From the NCBI GenBank assembly GCA_024225635.1, contig JAAEMK010000741.1, positions 16,215 through 80,214 on the forward strand: 64,000 bases of DNA, read 5' to 3'. Shown here in pieces: positions 48,380 to 58,500 of this stretch; within the stretch, counting starts at the first letter, position 1, and each line of letters opens with the position of its first letter. Origin of the DNA: Desulfobacteraceae bacterium (GTDB lineage: Bacteria; Desulfobacterota; Desulfobacteria; Desulfobacterales; Desulfobacteraceae). Made by a program: the position numbers and the translations under genes. The notes below the pieces were generated by a model. That model saw only the letters and a list, made by a program, of their open reading frames with translations. It did no database searches and was not told the origin of the DNA.

Positions 48380-50359
48380 ATGAGCCGGACCCACCATATT
48401 GGAAGAATTACAGTGAATCTGAAGGCGCCGGATGCCGACCTGGCCCGGGATCTTCAGCAGGAGGCCTCCGCACTCTGCCGAACCGAAGTAAGGGCGGCGC
48501 TGTCGAAGTTGTTTGACGGGATTGCAGGCAGCCGGGTGATCCGCCTGGAGCGGCTGGAAGTGGTTCTTGCCCCCTTCAAGGATATGGATGCGTTTCGCCG
48601 GGATTTTGTGAGCGATGTCAGTGCCGGAATCCGGGAGAATCTGGAGGCCGCCCTGGCCCGGTCTCCAACTGTCATGGATGAAAAGAAACCGCCCCGGCCG
48701 GAGGTCTTTCCGGCTGAATGGAAATCGGCGGACCTGTTCCTGAATGTGATTGCCCATGGATCAGCGCCATGGACGGCTGACCCCAATGGGTTTGACGCGG
48801 CGGCCAGGGAGGTGCCGGACCTGCTCCTTGGCTCAAGGGAGTTCCGGGATGCCTTGAAAAAGGTGCTGCAAGACTCTTCCAATAGCGTGAAACGGCTGGC
48901 AATGCAATTTGACCCAGGGGAATTTCCCAGGATCATCGGGGCCATGACACAGTTGCGGGAGCCATGGATTTTGGAGGTTCAACAGGCCGTGGAGAAAATC
49001 TTTAACAAATTTGAACCCGGAACCCAGGTTCGGCTCAATACCCGTTATGCCGTCATTGAAGCCGCCTTCCACGCATCCGTGGACGAGGATTTCTTCGCCA
49101 GGGCATCCTTCCGGGCCGCCCTGGAAAAACTTCTTCCGGCCCGGCCTTTTTTCGCTGCCGATCCCTTTGCCCCTGATCAGCAAAAGAAATTATCTGCCGC
49201 CGACCCCTTTCCCTCCCATCTGCAAAAAAAAATATCAGCCGCCCTGCCCTTTGCCTCCCGTCAGGAAAAAAAAGGATCACCTGCCGATCCATTTCCCTCC
49301 CGTCAGCAAGAGATTTTTATAGCTGGTGCATGGAATGTTGCCGAAAATTTTCCCGGAAAGTTACGGCATCTGTTCCTGAACGCCCTTGGCGATTTTTTCC
49401 CGGTCCATGGCCAAAGCGCCCCGGACCGGTTCGGCCTGGATACACTCCCCGGTGATGATGAATACGGGAACCGGCAGGCGGAGGTGCTGAAACCGTGGAC
49501 TTTTTTTCCTGTTGACAGTTCCGGGCCGGGTGCTTACCAGTCAATAATAGACCCCGACCGCCCCATGACCACGGAAAAACAGCCCAGCTCAATGGAACCT
49601 TCCGGTAAAGATGCCACGGAACGAAAAACGTTTTATTCCCCGGAAACGGACAAAAAACAGAATAAAAAGGAGACCGCCCGGAACCCTATGTCAAACGGCG
49701 TCCCCCGGGAAGACACCGGGACAAGGGGAATGACCGTTCAGGCAGAACATGGAAAATTGGAACCAGGCCTGGGCCAAAGGCGGGAATCCGGGCCCGGAGA
49801 GGCTGATCTCAGAAGGCGGGAGCAGGACCAATGGCCCCAATGGCTCACGCCGCCCATGGACCTGTTTCATATTCATAATGCCGGAATGGTTCTGCTGGCC
49901 CCTTTTTTTCCGTCGGTCTTCAGGGACCTGAACTATGTGAATGAAGAGAATCAATTCGTGGATGATAAAACAAAAATCCGGGCCATCCACTTTACCCAGT
50001 TTCTGGTTACCGGCAAGAATTTTCCGGCCGAGTCCGACCTGGTGCTGAACAAAATCCTCTGCGGCCTTGAACCGGAAGAACCGTTGGAGAGATTTTTAAG
50101 CCTGGATGAAAAGGAACGGGACGTGGCCATGGATCTGCTGTTGTCTGCCATCGGCCACTGGAAAGCATTGAAAAAAACATCCGCTCCGGTTTTCAGGAAT
50201 ACGTTTCTCCGACATTTCGGTATCCTGGACAGCCGGGACGAAAGCTGGCGGCTCAGGGTCGAAAGGACAACAATCGATGTGCTGATCGATTCATTGCCAT
50301 GGACCATTTCAGTAATCAAACATCCCTGGATGCACAAACCCGTCATGGTGGAATGGTGA
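48380..50359 (+). CDS. eCIS tape measure protein (Afp14-like)
   Basis: A 659-residue protein of the contractile injection system tape-measure family. The N-terminus MSRTHHIGRITVNLKAPDAD and the C-terminal core (IHNAGMVLLAPFFPSVFRDL, then HFTQFLVTG and LVLNKILCGLEPEEPLE) match the family; it ends PWTISVIKHPWMHKPVMVEW. In the middle, residues about 259-313, four copies of a 14-residue unit follow each other (ADPFAPDQQKKLS, ADPFPSHLQKKIS and variants). It sets particle length and the size of the lumen in related systems. Confidence 0.9.
   Translation: MSRTHHIGRITVNLKAPDADLARDLQQEASALCRTEVRAALSKLFDGIAGSRVIRLERLEVVLAPFKDMDAFRRDFVSDVSAGIRENLEAALARSPTVMDEKKPPRPEVFPAEWKSADLFLNVIAHGSAPWTADPNGFDAAAREVPDLLLGSREFRDALKKVLQDSSNSVKRLAMQFDPGEFPRIIGAMTQLREPWILEVQQAVEKIFNKFEPGTQVRLNTRYAVIEAAFHASVDEDFFARASFRAALEKLLPARPFFAADPFAPDQQKKLSAADPFPSHLQKKISAALPFASRQEKKGSPADPFPSRQQEIFIAGAWNVAENFPGKLRHLFLNALGDFFPVHGQSAPDRFGLDTLPGDDEYGNRQAEVLKPWTFFPVDSSGPGAYQSIIDPDRPMTTEKQPSSMEPSGKDATERKTFYSPETDKKQNKKETARNPMSNGVPREDTGTRGMTVQAEHGKLEPGLGQRRESGPGEADLRRREQDQWPQWLTPPMDLFHIHNAGMVLLAPFFPSVFRDLNYVNEENQFVDDKTKIRAIHFTQFLVTGKNFPAESDLVLNKILCGLEPEEPLERFLSLDEKERDVAMDLLLSAIGHWKALKKTSAPVFRNTFLRHFGILDSRDESWRLRVERTTIDVLIDSLPWTISVIKHPWMHKPVMVEW
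49154..49321 (+). repeat. Four 42-bp tandem repeats in the tape measure gene
   Basis: Four diverged copies of 14 codons (A-A-D-P-F-x-S-x-Q-K-K-x-S type). The copies differ at several positions each, so they are not recent, but the period is regular and in frame. Confidence 0.7.
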
Positions 50360-51699
50360 ATAAGAAGAACCGGCAATCCGTATCCCATGTTTTTGAAGCC
50401 GAATTCGACTGGCTGTTTAAAGTCATCGAACAGCGGCTGAACAACTATTTCCACGACAAGCCGTTCATCATCCCTGTCCCCCCCTCCCCTGATAATCCGG
50501 ACAACGTGTACCACCGCCAGATACGGGAATTCAGTTTTGGAACCGGCGAGCGCATCGTTCTCCTGCTTGCCATGGCGCCCCATGTCCGCCCACAGCTGCT
50601 GGACGTGTTTTTCACCCGGAACAAGGAACTGTCCCGGGGGTTCACAGAGTTCGGCGGGCTACAGGGCAAAGCATACAGCGGATTTCTGCCCACGGTGGAA
50701 ACGGCCCTTTTTGTGCTTTCCGGCCACTCCCTTGAACAACGGCTTTCCATGATGAATATGTTCGATCCGGATCATCTGTTTTTCAAGGGCCATATGCTGC
50801 AACTCCATGATGTGGAAACCGACGAGCCCTTTACCGCAAAAAGGCTCGATGTTTGCGAGGATTTTCTCAACCAGAGCCTTTTCGGCCATCCCCTGGAACC
50901 CATGTTCGGTTCCGGATTTCCGGCCAGGAGACTTGAAAGCAAACTCACATGGGAGGACCTGGTTCTGGACCCGTATACCCGGGAGCAACTTGATGAACTC
51001 ATGGCCTGGCTTTGCTTCGGCAATGAACTGCTTACGGAGTGGGAACTTCACCGCAAGCTCATGCCCGGATACCGGTGCCTGTTCCACGGTCCGCCGGGCA
51101 CGGGAAAGAGCCTGACGGCATCCCTCCTGAGCCAGGTATCCAGCCGCAGGGTATACCGTATCGATCTGTCCATGGTGATATCCAAGTACATTGGGGATAC
51201 TGAAAAAAACCTGGAAAAGGTGTTCACCCAGGCGGAAGAACGGAACTGGATTCTCTTTTTCGACGAGGCGGACGCATTGTTTGGAAAGCGCACCCAGGTC
51301 AGCGACTCCCACGACCGCTTTGCCAACCAGGAAACCTCCTACCTGCTCCAGCGTGTCGAGGTGTTTCCCGGTGTGGTAATTCTCTCCAGTAATTTAAGGT
51401 CAAATATCGACGAAGCGTTTTCCAGGCGCTTTCAGTCGATCATCCATTTTCCAATGCCGGACAAGAAGCTGAGAAAGCAATTGTGGAGCCAGAGCTTCAG
51501 CTCCCGTTCCACACTGGCCGACGACATCGACATCGATGAAATCGCGGCAAAGTATGAACTGTCCGGCGGTGCGATCATGAACGTCATCCGTTTCTGTTCG
51601 CTGATGGCCATGAAACGCAATTCCACGGAGATCTCCCGGAGTGACCTTGAACAGGGGATATACCGTGAATTCAGTAAAGAAGGAAGGAGTCCCGACTAA
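50353..51699 (+). CDS. eCIS AAA+ ATPase (Afp15-like)
   Basis: About 448 residues. The N-terminal 210 residues are a family-specific domain. The AAA+ module has Walker A FHGPPGTGKSLTAS, Walker B WILFFDEADALFG, sensor 1 GVVILSSNLRSNID and the arginine-finger region EAFSRRFQSIIHFPMPDK. ATG at 50353 overlaps the tape measure stop; the frame is also open from 50299. Afp15-type ATPases are needed for assembly or stability of the particle, and are not ClpV-like recyclers. Confidence 0.92.
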   Translation: MVNKKNRQSVSHVFEAEFDWLFKVIEQRLNNYFHDKPFIIPVPPSPDNPDNVYHRQIREFSFGTGERIVLLLAMAPHVRPQLLDVFFTRNKELSRGFTEFGGLQGKAYSGFLPTVETALFVLSGHSLEQRLSMMNMFDPDHLFFKGHMLQLHDVETDEPFTAKRLDVCEDFLNQSLFGHPLEPMFGSGFPARRLESKLTWEDLVLDPYTREQLDELMAWLCFGNELLTEWELHRKLMPGYRCLFHGPPGTGKSLTASLLSQVSSRRVYRIDLSMVISKYIGDTEKNLEKVFTQAEERNWILFFDEADALFGKRTQVSDSHDRFANQETSYLLQRVEVFPGVVILSSNLRSNIDEAFSRRFQSIIHFPMPDKKLRKQLWSQSFSSRSTLADDIDIDEIAAKYELSGGAIMNVIRFCSLMAMKRNSTEISRSDLEQGIYREFSKEGRSPD

Positions 51700-52517
51700 T
51701 GGCACGTCAAATCATCTGGCGATACTTCAAAAAACGCCATAAATTTTCCGCCGCCAATACCATGAAACACGACCGCAGCTTCGGTAACAGCGAGTCCATG
51801 GCAGCGGCAAACTACCATCCCCTGCAAAAACAAGAAAAAGAGGAGGTCCCCAGGGCCGGACTCCAGCTCCAGGAAGAGGAAGAGAAACAAGAGAAGCTGC
51901 AATTCCAGGAGGAGGAAGAGAAACAGGATAAGCTGCAACTCCAGGAGGAAGAGGAAAAACAGGATAAGCTGCAACTCCAGGAGGAAGAGGAAAAACAGGA
52001 TAAGCTGCAACTCCAGGAGGAAGAGGAGAAACAGGATAAGCTGCAACTCCAGGAGGAAGAGGAAAAACAGGATAAGCTACAGTTCCGGAAAATGAATATG
52101 GCCTCCGGCAGATCAAAATCCGTCCGCTCCCCATCGAGCAGGCTTATCCGGAAGGTGGTCAAAAGCGGATTCCGGGGCGGACCGGGAAGCTATCCTTATA
52201 TGAACAGAATCCAGGTATCTTTCGGACGGTACAATATATCAAATGTCCAATCGTTCAATGATGCCGCTGCAAAACAGGCAAATTGCAAACTGGGCGCCCT
52301 TGCCTACGCATCAGGCGGCAAAGTGGCCTTCCGGGGGTATCCCGATCTCCACACCGCGGCCCATGAAGCCGCGCATATCATCCAGCAGCGCAAAGGTGTG
52401 GATATTAAGAACGGCATGGGTGAAAAAGGGAATATTTACGAACGCCATGCCGACGCGGTCGCCGACAGGGTCGTCCACGGAAAATCAGCCGAAAGGCTGC
52501 TGGACACGATTCACTGA
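51699..52517 (+). CDS. Small eCIS-core (DUF4157-like) protein with acidic coiled coil
   Basis: A 272-residue protein in three parts. Residues 1-54 are basic and polar. Residues 55-126 are six copies of LQLQEEEEKQDK, which would form a highly charged helix. The C-terminal 110 residues resemble the DUF4157 (eCIS core) domain: FGRYNISNVQSFNDAA, LGALAYASGGKVAFRGYPDL, then HTAAHEAAHIIQQRKGV with an HEAAH zinc-type motif and a closing YERHADAVADRVV. It overlaps the ATPase gene by one base. DUF4157 domains mark many proteins loaded into eCIS particles; here it might be a carrier or loader, since no toxin domain is present. Confidence 0.82.
   Translation: MARQIIWRYFKKRHKFSAANTMKHDRSFGNSESMAAANYHPLQKQEKEEVPRAGLQLQEEEEKQEKLQFQEEEEKQDKLQLQEEEEKQDKLQLQEEEEKQDKLQLQEEEEKQDKLQLQEEEEKQDKLQFRKMNMASGRSKSVRSPSSRLIRKVVKSGFRGGPGSYPYMNRIQVSFGRYNISNVQSFNDAAAKQANCKLGALAYASGGKVAFRGYPDLHTAAHEAAHIIQQRKGVDIKNGMGEKGNIYERHADAVADRVVHGKSAERLLDTIH
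51861..52076 (+). repeat. Six 36-bp tandem repeats encoding LQLQEEEEKQDK
   Basis: Six in-frame copies of 36 bp, the last four nearly identical at DNA level. Such uniform repeats change number easily by slippage, so the helix length may vary between strains. Confidence 0.9.
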
Positions 52518-52584
52518 TATAAATCAATTTCGGTTAACCGCCATGGGCCGGGCGGCCGCAAGGAAAAAAAACGAGAATTGATCG

Positions 52585-55500
52585 ATGCAGGCAATCCGAA
52601 AACATAAAACCAGGGACAATGCCGGGCAAAGGCAAAAGGCTGCCGGTGCGCCCGGCCTCCGGGTTCAAGGGAAACAGGATACCCCATCGATCCGTACTAT
52701 TTCACCGGCCGTAAAAACCACCCCGTCACATCACCTCTGCGGACAACGGAAACAGAGCGCCCCATCGATCCGCCCGATTTCTCCGGCCGTTAAAAGCACG
52801 CCCAAACTTGACCTTCAGGCCCGGCTCACCATTGGCGAGCCCGGGGATAAATACGAAAAGGAAGCGGATCACGTGGCGGAGCAGGTGGCAGGCCCGGCCG
52901 TACAGCGGACCCCTTCCTTGAGTGCGCCAGGACCGTCCGGGCCGGAGCTGAAACGTCCCCATCATATCACCCCGGTTCTCCATCAACGGGTTGAAGAACC
53001 GAAAACCGAAGAAACCCGGCTCCAGGAAGAGGAAGAGGCGGTGTCAGACATGAATCCTTCTCCCCGGAGGGTTTCAATTGCAATGATGGAAAGCGGCATG
53101 GTCAAGGCAAGGGGGCCGCCCCCCCAGATGCGTACAAAAGAATCCGAGGGCAGGCTCGAACACGAGTTGAGGCAGAGCAAAGGCGGCGGTGAGCCCCTCC
53201 CTGAAAAACTGCGCCTTGAGATGGAAGAAGGGATTGGCGCCGACTTTTCCGGTGTCCGGGTTCACAGGGATGACCGCGCCGAAAAAATGAGCCAAATGCT
53301 GAACGCCCGGGCATTTGCAAACGGCGGCGACATCTACTTCAACCAGGGAAAATTCGCCCCGGAAACCCAGCCGGGCCGGTTCCTCCTGGCCCACGAGCTC
53401 ACCCATACCGTTCAACAGGGCGCATCCCCAAGGGTTCAGCGCTCCTGCAAGCAAAGACCCAGGGCACCACCGGTACAGGCTGGCCCCTGTCCCGGCATCC
53501 AGGGGGGATGGATCGGCGACAAGCTCAACGACTACGCCCGCCATATTCCGGGATGGGAACTCTTCACCGTCATCATCGGTTACAATCCCCTTACCGAAAG
53601 GGATGTGGACCGAACCCCAAGAAACTTCCTCCTGGGCTTTATGGGACTTGTACCCGGCGGCGCCCTCCTGTACGACAAACTCGAAGAAGGCGGCGTGATC
53701 GACAAGGCCTTCAAGTGGCTGAACGGCCAGATCTCCGATCTTGATCTTTCCTGGACACGTCTAAGGAATGCCCTTGACGATGCCTGGGATGATATGGATT
53801 TCATCCGCCTGGATCCCTTCGACTATAACATCAGGGTACTGAAACGGCATCTCAAACCCATATGGGAAGATGTCAAGACCTTCGGCGGCCGGGTCATCGA
53901 CAAGACGGTGGAACTGGCCCGTGAACTGCTTCTTGTACCCCTGACGGAATTCGTAAAGGAACGCACCCGCGCCTATCCCCTGCTCTCCGTTATACTGGGA
54001 GAGGACCCCGTCACCGGGGAAAAGGTGGAGCGGAATCTCTACAATATTGTTTCGGCATTCCTGCTTCTCACCGAATCCGGGGAAGAGTATCTCAACAAAC
54101 TCAACGAGTCCGGCAAACTCCTGGAGCTGTCGGAATGGCTCGACAACGAGATCGAAAAGCTCAACGTGGGACCCGAGGTGGTCACCGATGCATTCAAACG
54201 CGCCTTTGAGCTTCTGGATCTCAATGCGGTGATCCATCCCCTGGACACCATCACAAAGCTGTGGAACATATTCTCAGGCCCCGTCACCCGCCTGTTCAAC
54301 TTTGTCATCAATGTGGCCATGAAGGTCCTCGGCCTGATCAAGGACTGGCTGCTGGGCCTGCTCAAGGAGTATGCCGGAAAGATTCCCGGTTATCCCCTCC
54401 TGACCGTTCTCCTGGAAAAAGATCCCCTTACCGGGGAAAAGGTGCCGCGTACGCCGGAAAATTTCATCAGGGGATTTATGAGTTTTGTTCCCGGCGGCCT
54501 TGAAAAGTTCAGGAACCTTCAAAAATCCGGCGCCATCACCAAGGCGTTCAAGTGGCTTGGCAAAGCCATCACAAAACTGGGGCTCATCGGCCGGGCCCTG
54601 ATCAACGCGTTTACCCGGATGTGGGAGAGCTTCAGCATCAACGACCTGACCAATCCCGTTGCCGCGTTCAAGCGTGTGGTGGCCATCTTCACCGAACCGG
54701 TGAAAAAGATCATCGATTTTGCCGTGGAGGTGGGGTTGAAGGTGCTTGAATTCATCTTCGATGGGGTTCTCGGCCCCACCGGCGCCCGGGTGCTCGCCAT
54801 CCTCAAGAAGGCGAAAAGCACCTTCATGAAGATCATCAAGAATCCCGTCAAATTTGTGCAGAATCTCATCAATGCGGTGATGAAGGGCTTCCGGCAGTTC
54901 TCCTCCAATATCCTCAAGCACCTCAAGGCCGGATTGATCGGCTGGCTCACGGGCACCCTGGGCAGTGCCGGGGTCAAGCTGCCGGACAAATGGGATCTCA
55001 AGGGCATCGTCACCTTTGTGCTCGGGATACTGGGGCTCACCTACGACCGCATCCGGCCGAAACTTGTCAAGGTGCTGGGAGAGAAGACCGTAGGCATTCT
55101 GGAAACCACCTTTGAAGTGGTCATGCTTCTTTTTAAGGAAGGACCGGGCGCTGTCTGGAAAAAAATCCTGGAATATATGGACAACCTCAAGGAAAAGGTT
55201 ATGGGCGGCATCAGGGACTGGGTGATCACCAAGGTGGTGACCTCGGCCGTCACAAAGATCGCAACCATGCTCAACCCGGCAGGGGCGGTCATCCAGGCGA
55301 TCATCGCCACCTACAACACCGTGATGTTCTTTATCGAACGGATCAACCAGATTCTCGATCTTGTGGAATCCGTGGTCAACTCCATATCCAGGATCGCGGC
55401 GGGCAAGATCAATGATGCCGCCAACTTCGTGGAACAGGCCATGGCCCGGACCATACCGGTGATCATCAGCTTCCTGGCCCGTCTGCTGGGCCTCGGCAAT

Positions 55501-58500
55501 ATTTCGGGAACCATCCAAAAGATCATCAAAAAGCTCCAGGGGACCGTGGACAAGGCCCTGGACAAGGTGATCGCCTGGATAGTAAAACAGGCAAAACGCC
55601 TGATCAAGGCCGGCAAGGGGGCAGTGGCAAAAATATTCAGCTGGTGGAAAAAGAAGAGCACCTACACCGATGCCGCAGGAAAGGGCCACAAGATCTACTT
55701 CACGGGAAAAGGTAAAGACGCCAGGCTCACCCGCGAAAGTCCCACTCCGGTTGTATTCGATCAATATGTCAAGGATCTTGAAACGTACATCAACGCCGAT
55801 ACTTCCCGGAAGGCAAAATACGGCCCCAGGGTACCGGTCATCAAGGATCTGCAGAAAAAAATCTCGGACACCCAGTATCGCATAACCTCCAAGGGCAAGG
55901 TGACAAGCAGGCACTTCACCGAAGAACAGGGGAAGGAGCTGCAGACCAACCTGGACGACCTGACAACCGAGCTGAAATCCGTTCCCGGTCCGGATCTGCA
56001 CCTGGTGGTACGCCCGAGATCCAAAATCACACCGGGAGCGCTTCAGACCACCACGCCCACACCGAACATGGTTGCCAAGGGTTACGACAAGGCGGACAAG
56101 ACCAAGGAAGGAACCGGCGTTGTTGCAGATCCCCTGACCATGACGGCGGATCAGTCCGGAAGCAAGGCTTCCTATAATTCAAACCTCTATGCCTACCTTG
56201 CACAGGAATTGAACCTGAACATGGTCGCCGGGCATATCATTTACCACAGGCTCCACGGCTCAGGCTCGGACAGCAGCAATATTGCGCCCATATCCGGGTC
56301 CGATAACCGCAAAATGGAAAGCCGGTTCGAGACAGATGCATTTAACGCGGTATTCAATGACAATGCCGTGCTCCATTACGAGGTGACATTTACCTATGGC
56401 GGATCCGGCACAAAGGAAACCGACCTGCTCCCCACCTCCATTAGTGTGGATGTCTACAAAAAACGGTTTAAAGGCAAAGAGACACCCGCCGACCGGGAGG
56501 ACCCAGCAAAATATGACGGCCGTGAAGCGGATATCCATAAGGATGCCTGGACACTGGAGATTCCTTCCGTTTCGGCGGGTGCAACGGTCGCAGACAAAAT
56601 CAAGGCCCTTGAGGCCGCAATTGTCACTGAACTTGCCAAAAACCCGAAACTCGAGTGGCGGGGCTCCACCCCGGCCACGGGTTTTACCCGGATTCCCCAT
56701 GTACGAAATAATTTCGAGGGACTGGCCGCCCCGGACGAGGCAAAGATCAGGGCCGCCTTCGACCTTGAAAAAACAAGGATAAAGAACCTGGCCAAAGCGG
56801 AACTCCGGGCCGGTCTTTCGAATGCCGCTTTCCTGGCCGGGATCTCCGCATTCCTCAAGTCAACCGTCCTGACCATGGGAGAAGTTGCAGCGGAAATCAG
56901 AAGCGCTGCCGGTACAACGACATCTGAAAGCTCCGTAAAAAGATGGCGGAGCAAAGGTATGCCGACGGGCACCCAGGATAAGTTCCTGGCAAAAAAAGCG
57001 GACGAAGAACCCCCCCGGACCAAGAAGGAACTGTCGGCACCAGGTGACAAATATGAGCAGGAAGCCGACGAAGTGGCGGATCATATGGCGGGTGAACGTG
57101 CCCAGGGGTTACCCCTGCCTTGTATCACTCCCCTGCCCCGTGCAAATCGGGTCCTTCGCTCAAAAGAATCCGGCACGTCACAGGAAAGCCCGCAATTGTC
57201 CGGGACCCCCGGCCGGAGCAGAGGGCCAGGAGCGCCATTGTCCACGGGTGTCCGGGAACAGATGGAACAGGGCATTGGCGGGGATTTCTCAAGTGTTCGC
57301 ATACATAGTGATTCCAATGCCGCCAGGCTCTCCCGTTCAATTGATGCCCGGGCCTTTACCCTGGAATCGGATATCTATTTTAACCAGGGGAAATACAGCC
57401 CCACAACCAGACAGGGTCAACACCTCCTGGCCCACGAACTGACCCATGTGGTGCAGCAGAACCACGGTGGTCCCGGGAAACCGGCTGAAGTTTCCCAGGC
57501 GGCAGACAAAACAGGTGGGGACAAGGGCCCCAATGTTCCGGGGAATAAGGCCATGCAGGGACTATCGCCCGTTATCGAGGACCTTAAACCGCCCGCCCCG
57601 GTGAAGGCAAAACAGAAAAAGAAGAGCGGTAAGGCAAAGGCGGAAAAGAGATCCATAAAACCCGGCGGTATAAAAAAGACAGGCAAAAAGGTTAAAAAGA
57701 CCGCCATGGCCGTGGGGAAACCCGCCGCAAAAATCAAGCCGCCCCGGTCCGGCGGTTCGGATGCCACGGTGATGAAGTTCATGTCCTCCACGGCATCGAT
57801 GATTGCGGCATCCTATCCCACCCTCGGTAATGCCGTTACCGGGGCCATGAAAACGGAAAAAGAACAGGAAAAAAGCTCAGCACCGAAGCTTTCGGCAAAA
57901 AACCGGGGTAAAAAATCGTTCCAAAAGAAGCCCGGGGCCGAAGAGCCAAAGGGAAAAGAGGCAAAGATCAAAGAAAGCCCGGCTCCCGGAGCTGTGGAGA
58001 AAAAGCCCGCCGGGCATAAGGACCTGGGGGCCCCCCTGAATAACAGCAGGAATAACAAAGTCCTTGACCAGGGACCGGCGGGGGGCTTCCTCTCCTGGTT
58101 CAAACAGCGATTCACAAGCTTCATGTCCTCCGTCAAGACCCGTGACCCGGGGGTGAACCTGAGCGCCGGGGAAAAACCGAAAACAGACCTAAGCGGTGAC
58201 GCCGATCCCAAACGGTCCGAGAAGCAGAGCGAGGAAGGCGACAGGCAGGCAATTGCTGAAAAGGACAAGGTCGCAGCCGGAATCACGGCCAACCCGGGCA
58301 GGGAGGAGATCCAGCCCGTTGAAGTGAATGAAACCCACCCTGTAAAAATCGAAGCCGCCGCCCAAAAGGTCACCACGGAAAAACAGGAAGACATGGCCGG
58401 TTACCTGTCCATGCCCCTTCCTGAAGCGGTGCGCAAAAAATCCGACGGCGATATGGCCCCGCTTTTGAAAAAGAGCCTGTCAAAGCCCGTGCAGGACGTG

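Noticed and set aside
51861-52076. Regular 36-bp repeats resembling a CRISPR array in period
   Set aside because: Copies are directly adjacent with no spacers and encode a repeated 12-residue peptide in frame.
29237-52517. Myovirus-type prophage tail region
   Set aside because: No capsid, terminase, portal, integrase or lysis genes, and the AAA+ ATPase with DUF4157 proteins is specific to eCIS.
54274-56001. Long open frame on the minus strand opposite the giant effector gene
   Set aside because: The antisense frame has the residue composition of a mirrored GC-rich coding sequence and no recognisable motif; the sense frame is clearly coding.
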